Origin: Magnetococcales bacterium | Lineage (GTDB): Bacteria > Pseudomonadota > Magnetococcia > Magnetococcales > UBA8363 | DNA: 14,088 nt | Reading direction: 5' to 3' | NCBI GenBank assembly: GCA_015232865.1 | Contig: JADFYU010000062.1 | Coordinates: forward strand, 1-14,088 | Translations under genes and position numbers: made by a program | The notes under the pieces: model-generated | Seen by the model: the letters and a program-made list of their open reading frames with translations, nothing else | Told to the model about the DNA's origin: nothing | Database searches by the model: none | Shown: positions 1 through 8,944 of the stretch, one piece after another | How the letters are laid out: each line of letters opens with the position of its first letter | Numbering within the stretch: the stretch's first letter is position 1

Positions 1-61
1 AAGAGTAGGCTGGTTGGTGTTACTCTGTTGCCTCGGGGTCACTTGGTTCATAATGTTGTCT

Positions 62-108
62 CCTCAGTGGTGTAAATAAATCTTAACACCTTATTTTTAC
101 CACGGAGG
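62..108. repeat. Imperfect 18-bp inverted repeat (hairpin)
   Basis: The arms at 62-79 and 91-108 pair at 15 of 18 positions around an 11-nt loop. They contain GTGGT/ACCAC and AAATAA/TTATTT blocks. No T-run follows on either strand, so a classical intrinsic terminator is not supported. It could be the processed 3' end of a gene left of the window, or a DNA site. It lies 35 bp before the first palindromic element and shares no sequence with it. No gene is visible in 1-300 apart from this hairpin and that element. Confidence 0.45.
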
Positions 109-142
109 TGGACCAGTGACCCTCTTCATAGTTTCTAGAAAA

Positions 143-287
143 GGCAGTTGGAAGTGCGTAAGCGGTGCAACATATTGGTTTATCTGGTGAACTAGAAAAA
201 ATCGAGGTCACCTTATTGGTGATGAGACTTTTTTCTAGTTTGCCAGGTGAATCAAGAGGTTGTGCCGATTGCGTGTTTACAACTGCC
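143..287 (+). repeat. 145-bp palindromic repeat element, copy 1
   Basis: Two 70-nt arms (143-212 and 218-287) surround a TTATT loop. Aligning the left arm with the reverse complement of the right arm needs no gap: I count 49 Watson-Crick pairs, and 12 further positions form G-U pairs if the plus strand is transcribed. The outer ends read GGCAGTTG...CAACTGCC. The inner stem is CTGG..AACTAGAAAAAA against its complement, and the tip stem is TCACC/GGTGA. The sequence is almost identical to the copy at 842-986, with 3 differences in 145 bases. Both strands have an open frame across it, but neither frame resembles a known protein. It is 13 bp downstream of the stop codon of the minus-strand gene at 301-612. 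It looks like a non-autonomous palindromic element (MITE or RPE type) or a repeated structured RNA. The orientation is assigned from the G-U pattern. Confidence 0.85.
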
Positions 288-300
288 GAATCTGGGATCA

Positions 301-612
301 TCAAACTGTCTGGCGGGGAATCCTGGCCACCAATTCAGCAACAACCCGCTCCAACTGCTCGGATGAAAGCTCCAATGTCGCCAGTTTTGCATCGGCACCC
401 GCCCAAAAAGCGCGCTGACTTCCAAACAAAAAGCGCATCCGACCGACGGCGTCCTCTTCTACGGTCACATGACCCAACGGGATGCTCAATGAAGAGTCAT
501 CACCTTCCACCCCAAACTCTCCGGTAATCAGGCTGGCCGATAGATCATAATTTTTGTTTGGATAGGTCGCTTGATTGAATCCGTACGCCTGATTTATCCA
601 TTTAATGTACAT
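301..612 (-). CDS. Hypothetical protein, 103 aa
   Basis: I do not recognise this protein. The start at 612 is preferred because GGAGAGG lies about 4 bases upstream; the frame extends 17 codons further to 663 without a comparable ribosome site. The product starts MYIKWINQAYGF, has no signal peptide or membrane segment, and is acidic in the middle (EGDDSS, TVEEDAVG). It ends in a probable amphipathic helix (LSSEQLERVVAELVARI), which suggests a small soluble protein. It contains no cysteine or metal-binding motif. It is flanked on both sides by copies of the palindromic element, and its stop codon is 13 bp from copy 1, whose stem could shape the 3' end of its mRNA. Codon composition matches the neighbouring genes. 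It is probably a real gene with unknown function. Confidence 0.55.
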   Translation of the reverse strand: MYIKWINQAYGFNQATYPNKNYDLSASLITGEFGVEGDDSSLSIPLGHVTVEEDAVGRMRFLFGSQRAFWAGADAKLATLELSSEQLERVVAELVARIPRQTV

Positions 613-651
613 GACACCTCTCCATTTTCCGGACCTCTTCACCCCCATTTC

Positions 652-680
652 ATTCTGAAACATTGATCGAATACCGACAA
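652..680 (-). promoter_or_regulatory. Possible sigma70-type promoter for the 301-612 gene
   Basis: Read on the minus strand there is TTGTCG (680-675), a 17-nt spacer and CAGAAT (657-652), each matching 4 of 6 consensus bases. It is about 40 bases upstream of the chosen start codon at 612. The position is reasonable but the match is weak. Confidence 0.25.
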
Positions 681-806
681 CCTCTTTAGCCCGATCTGAT
701 CCGATTATCGACGTGATGCGTATAAAGGTTTACTATTCACCGTCCCCCTTGGCATTCCGAGTAATATTACGAAAACAAGATAATTATCGACATCTTAGTA
801 ATTACA

Positions 807-835
807 TTGTCAATGTGTTAATATTCAATTATCTT
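807..835 (+). promoter_or_regulatory. Possible promoter abutting palindrome copy 2
   Basis: TTGTCA (807-812) is followed by a 17-nt spacer and TATCTT (830-835), matching 5 of 6 and 4 of 6 consensus bases. The surroundings are AT-rich. Initiation 6-7 bases after the -10 box would fall at 841-842, the first bases of the GGCAGTTG arm. A transcript from here would begin with the hairpin and could run into sqr at 1167, giving a leader of about 325 nt. This is inferred from pattern only. Confidence 0.35.
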
Positions 836-997
836 AGATTCGGCAGTTGGAAGTGCGTAAGCGGTGCAACATATTGGTTTATCTGGTGAACTGGAAAAAA
901 TCGAAGTCACCTTATTGGTGATGAGACTTTTTTCTAGTTTGCCAGGTGAATCAAGAGGTTGTGCCGATTGCGTGCTTACAACTGCCGAATCTAGGAT
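831..997 (+). repeat. Palindromic repeat element, copy 2 (145-bp core at 842-986)
   Basis: The core at 842-986 differs from copy 1 at three positions. Two are in the helix and keep pairing in plus-strand RNA: one is A-U to G-U in the inner stem, the other is G-U to G-C near the outer end. The third is in the internal loop. In this copy the pairing extends 11 bp outward (831-841 against 987-997), so the full inverted repeat has 81-nt arms. The direct repeat ATTAT occurs at 828-832 and 996-1000 and could be a target-site duplication, although five bases in AT-rich DNA is weak evidence. The element lies in the 554-bp gene-free stretch 613-1166. Apart from this element, the 1045-1098 relative and possible promoters, I see nothing in that stretch. 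Confidence 0.85.
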
Positions 998-1044
998 TAT
1001 AATTCTACATGGTATCCATTTTTTTCTTCATTCAGTTAGACGTG

Positions 1045-1098
1045 GGCAATTGGAGGAAACTGGTGTTCTGTTTTGCCAGGGACGTGACGACAACTGCC
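1045..1098 (+). repeat. Short degenerate relative of the palindromic element
   Basis: This 54-bp segment begins GGCAATTGG and ends CAACTGCC, like the outer ends of the 145-bp element. Inside it has ACTGGTG and TTTTGCCAGG, resembling the middle-stem sequences CTGGTGAACT and AGTTTGCCAGG of the full copies. The distal parts of both arms appear to be missing. Its right flank CGTTTCTAGGA is the reverse complement of sequence much like the left flank of copy 1 (TTTCTAGAAAAGG). It looks like an internally deleted derivative. The match is short enough that chance cannot be excluded. Confidence 0.45.
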
Positions 1099-1166
1099 GT
1101 TTCTAGGATAATGGAAATGAGGCGCATTGGCGCACGATCTTAACAACTACTCAAGGTGGACGATTT

Positions 1167-2453
1167 ATGGCACATATTATTATTCTGGGGGGCGGGATCG
1201 GCGGTTGGCCAGCAGCATACGAGTTGCGCGGAGAACTGGGAAAAGAACACAGAATCACTGTTGTCCATAACAGTGAATATTTCCAATTCACCCCATCCAA
1301 CCCCTGGGTCGCCGTCGGCTGGCGTTCTCGCGATGAGGTGACCCTACCCATGCGCGGGTATCTGGAGAAAAAAGGAATTGAGTTCATTCCAACAGCGGTC
1401 GAAAAACTCAGCCCCAACGAAAACACGATTACCCTCATCGATGGCTCGGTTTTGACCTACGATTTTCTGATCATTACCACCGGACCAAAGTTGGCTTTTC
1501 ACGAAGTCGATGGCCTGGGTCCGGAGCACAATACCCATTCCGTCTGCACCACCGATCATGCCGAACGTTCCTGGGCTGATTGGAAAAAATTCATTAAAAA
1601 CCCCGGCCCAATCGTCGTCGGAGCTGCCCAGGGAGCCTCCTGTTTTGGTCCAGCCTACGAATTTGCCTTTATCATGGATGCCGATCTGCGCAAAAGAAAG
1701 CTTCGTGACAAGGTGCCGATGACATTCGTCACCTCCGAACCCTATATCGGTCATCTGGGCCTGGCCGGTGTCGGCGACTCCAAGGGAATGCTGGAGTCCG
1801 AATTGCGCCAACGTCATATTCCCTGGATCTGCAACGCCAAGATCGCCCGAGTCGAGCCGGGCAAAATGATCGTCCATGAGTTGGACTCAAATGGCGAATT
1901 ATTGAAGGAACATGAACTGCCCTTTGATTATTCCATGATGCTCCCGGCCTTTCTGGGTATTGATGCCGTCGCGGCTGTGGGAGACGATTTGTGCAACCCC
2001 CGCGGATTTGTCAAGGTTGATGAATATCAAATCAATCCAAAATGGCGCAACATCTATTCTGCCGGAGTCTGTGTCGCCATTCCACCGGTTGAGGCCACAC
2101 CGGTTCCGACTGGCACGCCAAAAACCGGATATATGATCGAATCCATGGTGACAGCCATTGTGCACAATATCAAAGATGAACTCAAAGGAATCGCGCCAAG
2201 CCATCGTGGGACCTGGAGCGCCATCTGTCTGGCCGATATGGGAGATACCGGTGCGGCTTTTGTTGCTATTCCGCAAATTCCACCACGCAATATTGCCTGG
2301 ATGAAAAAGGGCAAATGGGTCCATCTGGCCAAAGTCGGCTTTGAAAAATATTTCCTCCGTAAAATGAAAAAGGGATCGTCCGAACCCATGTTTGAAAAAT
2401 TCCTGCTCAAAACAGTCGGTCTTTCCCGTCTCAAAGAGTCCGACAAAAAATAG
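1167..2453 (+). CDS. sqr: Sulfide:quinone oxidoreductase, type I
   Basis: This FAD flavoprotein of the membrane surface oxidises sulfide to sulfane sulfur and passes electrons to the quinone pool. The 428-aa product opens with the dinucleotide-binding loop GGGIGG (residues 8-13). It carries the three cysteines expected of type I SQR at C127 (SVCTTDHAE), C159 (GASCFGPAYE) and C354 (AICLADMGD), close to C128, C160 and C356 as I recall them for the Acidithiobacillus ferrooxidans enzyme. The segment VCVAIPPVEATPVPTG (301-316) and the C-terminal stretch WVHLAKVGFEKYF (384-396), followed by a basic amphipathic tail, are also typical; the tail probably anchors it to the membrane. There is no signal peptide, as expected. 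AAGGTGG seven bases before the ATG supports the start. Flavocytochrome c subunits or plain NADH dehydrogenases lack this cysteine set. The gene stands alone, with the palindromic elements upstream and a hairpin downstream. Confidence 0.95.
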   Translation: MAHIIILGGGIGGWPAAYELRGELGKEHRITVVHNSEYFQFTPSNPWVAVGWRSRDEVTLPMRGYLEKKGIEFIPTAVEKLSPNENTITLIDGSVLTYDFLIITTGPKLAFHEVDGLGPEHNTHSVCTTDHAERSWADWKKFIKNPGPIVVGAAQGASCFGPAYEFAFIMDADLRKRKLRDKVPMTFVTSEPYIGHLGLAGVGDSKGMLESELRQRHIPWICNAKIARVEPGKMIVHELDSNGELLKEHELPFDYSMMLPAFLGIDAVAAVGDDLCNPRGFVKVDEYQINPKWRNIYSAGVCVAIPPVEATPVPTGTPKTGYMIESMVTAIVHNIKDELKGIAPSHRGTWSAICLADMGDTGAAFVAIPQIPPRNIAWMKKGKWVHLAKVGFEKYFLRKMKKGSSEPMFEKFLLKTVGLSRLKESDKK

Positions 2454-2466
2454 ACCGACTCGCCCT

Positions 2467-2502
2467 GATTGGCCGGTCCGAATTGATATGGACCGGCCAA
2501 TC
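2467..2502 (+). terminator. Strong hairpin after sqr (likely terminator)
   Basis: A perfect 13-bp GC-rich stem, GATTGGCCGGTCC at 2467-2479 with its complement at 2490-2502, surrounds a 10-nt loop and starts 13 bp after the sqr stop codon. No T-run follows, so it may act as a Rho-assisted or mRNA-stabilising 3' end rather than a textbook intrinsic terminator. Confidence 0.6.
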
Positions 2503-2722
2503 CGCCACATCGCCACCCTCCTCCGGTTCTGACAAATCTAAACGTTGCGACAGAGACAGACTGAAAACCGCCGCTTCCAGAGAGAAAGCCCGGTATCAGA
2601 TTTTTCTGGACGAATCAGGTGAATTAATGGAAAATCAAGGGACGCTGAAGACCGGTGAGTCCATTTGGAGCCAACAGCCAAATCAACCCGGATGATTGTA
2701 AACCCTTTCGAGGATAGACCAA

Positions 2723-3171
2723 GTGGCAAGCCACGATAGCGGTTACAAGCAGATTTTCAGTCACCAAGTGATGGTTCGGGATCTTCTCCAGGGGTTCGTA
2801 AAATAGGACTGGGTTGACGAGTTGGATTTCAATATCCTTGAGAAGGTCAACGGCAGCTATGTCACTGATGACCTGCGTGACCGGCAAGATGATATCATCT
2901 GGAAAGTGCGTTGGGGTCAAGATTGGATCATCATCTATCTGATTTTGGAGTTTCAATCGACAGTCGATCCGTTTATGTCGGTCAGAATGTCGGCTTATGT
3001 CATGCTTCTTTATCAGGATCTGATCAAGAGTGGGCAAATCAAACCTGGGGAGAAGTTACCACCTGTTCTTCCCGTGGTACTGTTCAATGGAAAGCCGGAA
3101 ATCAGGGCAGCCTGGAGATCTGGTGTGATCGTATACTGGATGCCAAAACATTGGATGATGTATTTATGTGA
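2723..3171 (+). pseudogene. Rpn-family / PD-(D/E)XK 'transposase' remnant
   Basis: Intact relatives are proteins of about 300 aa (recombination-promoting nuclease, transposase_31 type). A GTG at 2723 opens the characteristic N-terminus ASHDSGYKQIFSHQVMVRDL, but the frame hits TAG at 2804-2806. The same frame continues after the stop with DWVDELDFNILEKVNGSYVT, then DDIIWKVRW and LEFQSTVDPFMSVRM, the region holding the nuclease acidic and E-x-Q residues, up to LPPVLPVVLFNGKP near 3100. After that a second frame supplies WCDRILDAKTLDDVF, which matches the usual family C-terminus and ends at TGA 3169-3171. The gene therefore has an in-frame stop, a large internal deletion and a frameshift at the junction. 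Readthrough of one TAG would not restore it because the core is missing. It is convergent with ligA and has no visible partner. Confidence 0.8.
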
Positions 3172-3235
3172 TCGATCACATGACCCTGAGTCCAACCGTT
3201 GACCGTGCATGAACCTGAATACGACAACGGGTTGC

Positions 3236-5309
<2,074 letters not shown>

Positions 5310-5392
5310 TTATCTTGGGAGTAGTGGTCGGTGCTGCGTATCGACAACGGCCACTCCCAATTTTACCAATAGTTGTGGAGCAACCCGACTGC

Positions 5393-6091
5393 TCAGCGCC
5401 ACAAACCCGGAATGATTCGGACTTGTTGACGTTGCTGCTTCAGACGCTGAATAAACTCGGACCGTGGCACCTCCCAGGCTCCAAACCGCAGCAGATGATC
5501 GGTTTTCATCTGGCAGTCGATCAGCCCGATCCCTCTTTGTTGTAAATGTTCCACCAGGAAAACAAAGGCCACCTTGGAGGCGTCCGGTCGAAGATGAAAC
5601 ATGGACTCCCCAAAAAAACAGCCCCACCAGGCGATGCCGTAGGTGCCGCCAACCAAAACCGGCCCCGACTCTTCCAAAACCCAAGCCTCCACCGAATGGG
5701 CATAGCCCAATCGATGCAGGCTTGTGTAGGCAGTGATCATCTCTTCCGTAATCCAGGTTCCCCCTCCCTGCTCCGGGCCTCGTTTGGCCTCGGCACACTG
5801 GCGGATAACCCGATCGAAGGCACAATCGAAGGTGAGGACAAAGGGATTTTTACGCAAGATCTTCTTTAGGCTGCGCGAGAGGTGCAACCCCTGAGGAGTC
5901 AGGATCAATCGAGGGTCCGGGCTCCACCATAAATAGGGGTCACCCTGGGAAAACCAGGGGAAAATCCCGGCGCCGTATGCGGCCAACAGCCGTCCGACGG
6001 ACAGATCTCCGCCCACAGCCAGCAACCCATTGGGTTCCGCCTCCGAAACCGGTGGAAAAATCGCCTCTTCGGGCAATGCATAGACCGGCAT
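5393..6091 (-). CDS. aat: Leucyl/phenylalanyl-tRNA-protein transferase
   Basis: Aat transfers Leu or Phe from charged tRNA to proteins with N-terminal Lys or Arg, marking them for ClpS/ClpAP degradation by the N-end rule. The 232-aa product has the usual length and the family motifs in order: NGLLAVGGDLS (21-31), YGAGIFPWF (39-47), WWSPDPR (55-61), TWITEEM followed by GYAHSVEAW, GGTYGIAWWGCFFGESMF, and near the end LIDCQMKTDHLLRFGA. It begins 8 bases after the polA stop codon with only a weak ribosome site, so translational coupling to polA is likely. Aat commonly neighbours clpA or infA in other bacteria; placement between polA and ligA is less usual. No truncation or odd residue is seen. 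Confidence 0.96.
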   Translation of the reverse strand: MPVYALPEEAIFPPVSEAEPNGLLAVGGDLSVGRLLAAYGAGIFPWFSQGDPYLWWSPDPRLILTPQGLHLSRSLKKILRKNPFVLTFDCAFDRVIRQCAEAKRGPEQGGGTWITEEMITAYTSLHRLGYAHSVEAWVLEESGPVLVGGTYGIAWWGCFFGESMFHLRPDASKVAFVFLVEHLQQRGIGLIDCQMKTDHLLRFGAWEVPRSEFIQRLKQQRQQVRIIPGLWR

Positions 6092-6099
6092 GATCGCGC

Positions 6100-8868
6100 C
6101 TAATGAGCCTCATCCCAATTAACACCCACACCCATATCCACTTTCAGGGGAACCGACAACTCCATAGCCCCTTCCATAGCTTCCCGAACCCAGAGCTTGA
6201 CACGCTCCAACTCCTCTTTGGGCACCTCCAAGACCAACTCGTCATGCACCTGCAAGATTATCCGACTGCGGCTGTTGTTCTCCTGAAGGGTCCGGTGGAG
6301 TCGAATCATGGCCATTTTGATCAAATCGGCCGCTGATCCTTGCAAGGGCGCATTGATGGCGGTGCGCTCGGCCAACTCCCGGAGATTGCGGTTGCTATTT
6401 TCGATATCTCGGATGAAACAGCGCCGACCACCGATGCTCTCGACATAACCATGGGTCTGGGCAAACTGAACATTGCTCTCCATGTAGCTGCGCACCCCGT
6501 CATATCGTTTAAAATAGAGGCTCATATAGTCGCGGGCGTCCATGTTGGAGATGCCCAACCGTTTGGCCAGTCCATATTCGCTCATGCCGTAGACCAAACC
6601 AAAGTTGATGGTTTTGGCCATGCGCCTCTGTACGGGGTCCACCCCAAACAGAGACGCACCAAAGAGTTCTGCCGCCGTTGCCGAGTGAATATCCTGATCC
6701 TGAGCAAAGGCCTCCATCAATCGGGGAACCTGCCCCAGGTGCGCCAACAGACGCAGTTCGATCTGGCTGTAATCTGCCGCCAGCAACAACCACCCCTCCG
6801 GGGCGATAAAAGCCTGACGGATGGCGCGGCCCTCTTCGGTGCGGATGGGAATGTTTTGTAAATTGGGTTCGGAGGAGGAGAGGCGACCGGTCAAGGCCAC
6901 CCCTTGATTATAGCTGGTGTGTACCCGTCCGGTTTCGGGATTGATCAGCTCTTGCAGGGCGTCGGTATAGGTGGATTGCAGTTTAGTCAGGGAGCGGTAT
7001 TCCAGCAATTTGATCGGCAACTCATGACCCTTGTCAGCCAGTTTGGTCAAAACCGTCACATCGGTAGAAAAGCCGGTCTTGGTTTTTCTACCCCCTTTCA
7101 GACCCATTTTTTCAAAAAGAATCTGGCCCAACTGTTGGGTGGAGTTGACATTGAAGCTCTCTCCGGCCAAACCATGAATCTGTTCGACCAGCACCTCCCG
7201 ACGTTTGGTAAACCCTTCGGACATCTGTTTTAGAAGCGGCCTGTCGATCAAGACTCCGGCCTGCTCCATATCCCCTAAAACCGCAATCAGCGGGCGTTCC
7301 ACCTGCTGATACAGTTGCCATACCGACGCCATGGCCGCCAAAGTAGACTCCATTCGTTCTGCGGCCTGCCAGGTCACCTCGGCATCCTCACAGGCATAAG
7401 GTCCGGCCTTTTCCAGTGAGACATCATTGAAACAGACCTGTTTTTTCCCGACCCCGGCCACCTCCTTGAAGGTGATGGTGGTTCGACCCAGCTCGTCAAA
7501 GGCGATGGCATCCAGGTTGTGGCGGCGGATATTGCCGTAAATCAGGTGTGAAAAAAGCATGGGGTCTCGGTCCATGCCGGCCAGACGGATGCCATATTTT
7601 AGTAGGATCACATACTCATATTTTATGTTTTGGCCGGTTTTAGAGCGGTCGGGATCTTCGAGGATGGGTTTGAGTGCCGCCAAGACCCGATCTCGATTGA
7701 GCTGTCCGTTGGGGGCAGCCTCTTCGCTATGGGCGACCGGCAGATAGGTGGCCTGTCCGGTTTTCCAGGAGAAGGACAACCCGACCAACTCCGCCCGAAC
7801 CGGATCTGTTCCGGTTGTCTCCGTATCCAAGCTAAACCGTTTTTTACTTTGAAGTTCAGCCAGAAAACCACGAAAAGCCCCTTCCGTGACCAAAATCCGA
7901 TAGTCCAGGGATCGGACGGCTAAAGCTTCCTGTTGACGAGCCGTCTCATCATCCGATGCCGGGGAAACAGTGACCACCCCATTTGACGACGAGTTGCTCG
8001 CTTCGGCCTGCTCCAACTGTCTGAGCAGGGAGGTGAATTCCATTTCGGTATAGAGGGCTTTCAACGCCGCTGCATCCGGCTCCGCCCGTTTCAACCGAGC
8101 CAGATCACAGTCAACCGGAGCTTGGCGATCAATGGTCACCAACCGCATGGAGAGCCGGGCTTGATCGGCAAACTCGATGAGGTTATTGCGCCGCATGGTC
8201 TGTTTGATGGTATGGGCCTGGGCCAAAAGGTTTTCCAGGTCTCCAAATTCGTTGATCAGTTGAGCGGCGGTTTTCATGCCGATTTTCGGCACACCGGGAA
8301 TATTATCCGAGGTATCGCCGGTCAAGGCCATCACCTGGGTCACCTTTTCTGGGGGCACTCCCCATTTTTCTTGAACTTCCGCCGCTTGGAACCATTGATC
8401 CTTGCCGGTATCCAACAGAGAGACATTGGGGGTCACCAGCTGCATCATGTCTTTGTCGCCGGAGACAACAACCACCGACATGCCGGCCCGTTCACCGGCA
8501 TCGGACAGAGTCCCGAGAATATCGTCGGCCTCATATCCGGCCAGGGAAAAAATAGGGATGTTGAATGCCGACACCGCCTGGCGAATCAGCGGCACCTGCA
8601 CCCGCAACTCGTCCGGCATGGGCTTCCGATTGGCCTTATAATTGACATCCAAATCGTTGCGAAAGGTCGGCCCTTTTTCATCGAAGACCAGAGCCAGATA
8701 ATCCGGTTTTTGCTCCAGGACCACTTTTTGCAACATTTTGATAAAGCCAAACAGGGCATTGGTGGGAAAACCATCCCGGCGAGACATATTGCGAATGCCA
8801 TAGAAAGCTCGATAAATGTATCCAGAGCCATCGATTAGAAAAAGTTTTTTTTGCTCCATGGATTCCAT
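6100..8868 (-). CDS. polA: DNA polymerase I
   Basis: PolA fills gaps and removes RNA primers in lagging-strand synthesis and repair. The 922-aa product has three domains. The 5' nuclease domain (about 6-290) has SGDKDMMQLV and GDTSDNIPGVPKIG. The 3'-5' exonuclease fold (about 322-515) retains D348 and E350 (SLDTET) and Y491/D495 (YACED). The polymerase domain has motif A DYSQIELR with D699, motif B with R748, K752 and F756, and motif C HDE with D876. One deviation stands out: the ExoII position, aspartate in E. coli (D424, KYD), is E418 here (IKYEY). The metal site is thus conservatively altered, and proofreading may be changed. ATGs at residues 1 and 4 are both possible starts; GAGA about 7 bases upstream supports the first. 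It leads aat and ligA on the same strand. Confidence 0.97.
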   Translation of the reverse strand: MESMEQKKLFLIDGSGYIYRAFYGIRNMSRRDGFPTNALFGFIKMLQKVVLEQKPDYLALVFDEKGPTFRNDLDVNYKANRKPMPDELRVQVPLIRQAVSAFNIPIFSLAGYEADDILGTLSDAGERAGMSVVVVSGDKDMMQLVTPNVSLLDTGKDQWFQAAEVQEKWGVPPEKVTQVMALTGDTSDNIPGVPKIGMKTAAQLINEFGDLENLLAQAHTIKQTMRRNNLIEFADQARLSMRLVTIDRQAPVDCDLARLKRAEPDAAALKALYTEMEFTSLLRQLEQAEASNSSSNGVVTVSPASDDETARQQEALAVRSLDYRILVTEGAFRGFLAELQSKKRFSLDTETTGTDPVRAELVGLSFSWKTGQATYLPVAHSEEAAPNGQLNRDRVLAALKPILEDPDRSKTGQNIKYEYVILLKYGIRLAGMDRDPMLFSHLIYGNIRRHNLDAIAFDELGRTTITFKEVAGVGKKQVCFNDVSLEKAGPYACEDAEVTWQAAERMESTLAAMASVWQLYQQVERPLIAVLGDMEQAGVLIDRPLLKQMSEGFTKRREVLVEQIHGLAGESFNVNSTQQLGQILFEKMGLKGGRKTKTGFSTDVTVLTKLADKGHELPIKLLEYRSLTKLQSTYTDALQELINPETGRVHTSYNQGVALTGRLSSSEPNLQNIPIRTEEGRAIRQAFIAPEGWLLLAADYSQIELRLLAHLGQVPRLMEAFAQDQDIHSATAAELFGASLFGVDPVQRRMAKTINFGLVYGMSEYGLAKRLGISNMDARDYMSLYFKRYDGVRSYMESNVQFAQTHGYVESIGGRRCFIRDIENSNRNLRELAERTAINAPLQGSAADLIKMAMIRLHRTLQENNSRSRIILQVHDELVLEVPKEELERVKLWVREAMEGAMELSVPLKVDMGVGVNWDEAH

Positions 8869-8884
8869 AGTGTTTCTCTTTTAT

Positions 8885-8906
8885 CCGTCTTTCCAGGAAA
8901 AGACGG
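8885..8906 (-). promoter_or_regulatory. Hairpin in the polA leader
   Basis: CCGTCTTT and AAAGACGG form a perfect 8-bp stem with a 6-nt loop between the Cache-protein gene and polA, 16 bp before the polA start codon. On the minus strand it is followed by ATAAAAGAG, not a U-run, so termination is unlikely. A leader structure or an mRNA processing site fits better. Confidence 0.4.
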
Positions 8907-8944
8907 TCTCTCGCTTATATTTTTTTGAAACAATCGGGATTGAT

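Noticed and set aside
116..190. Short frame from GTG 116 preceded by GGAGG, ending inside palindrome copy 1 (24 codons)
   Set aside because: The ribosome site is attractive, but the product has no protein-like features and most of it is repeat sequence.
165..527. Open frames crossing copy 1 (and the one at 864-1106 crossing copy 2) as possible small proteins
   Set aside because: The shared part is only the repeat, the continuations are unrelated, and the frame at 165-527 runs antisense to the better-supported gene at 301-612.
2598..2630. TTTTTCTGG...CAGGTGAAT resembling the right arm of the palindromic element
   Set aside because: Only two short blocks match, with different spacing, and no outer ends or left arm are present. 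Chance is adequate.
5310..5825. 171-codon minus-strand frame overlapping aat in another frame
   Set aside because: It is a shadow of aat with an implausible composition rich in Arg, Gly and Pro; aat itself is unmistakable.
8122..8838. 238-codon plus-strand frame antisense to polA
   Set aside because: Its His/Gln/Gly-rich composition is typical of the antisense of a real coding frame, and no ribosome site or family motif is seen.
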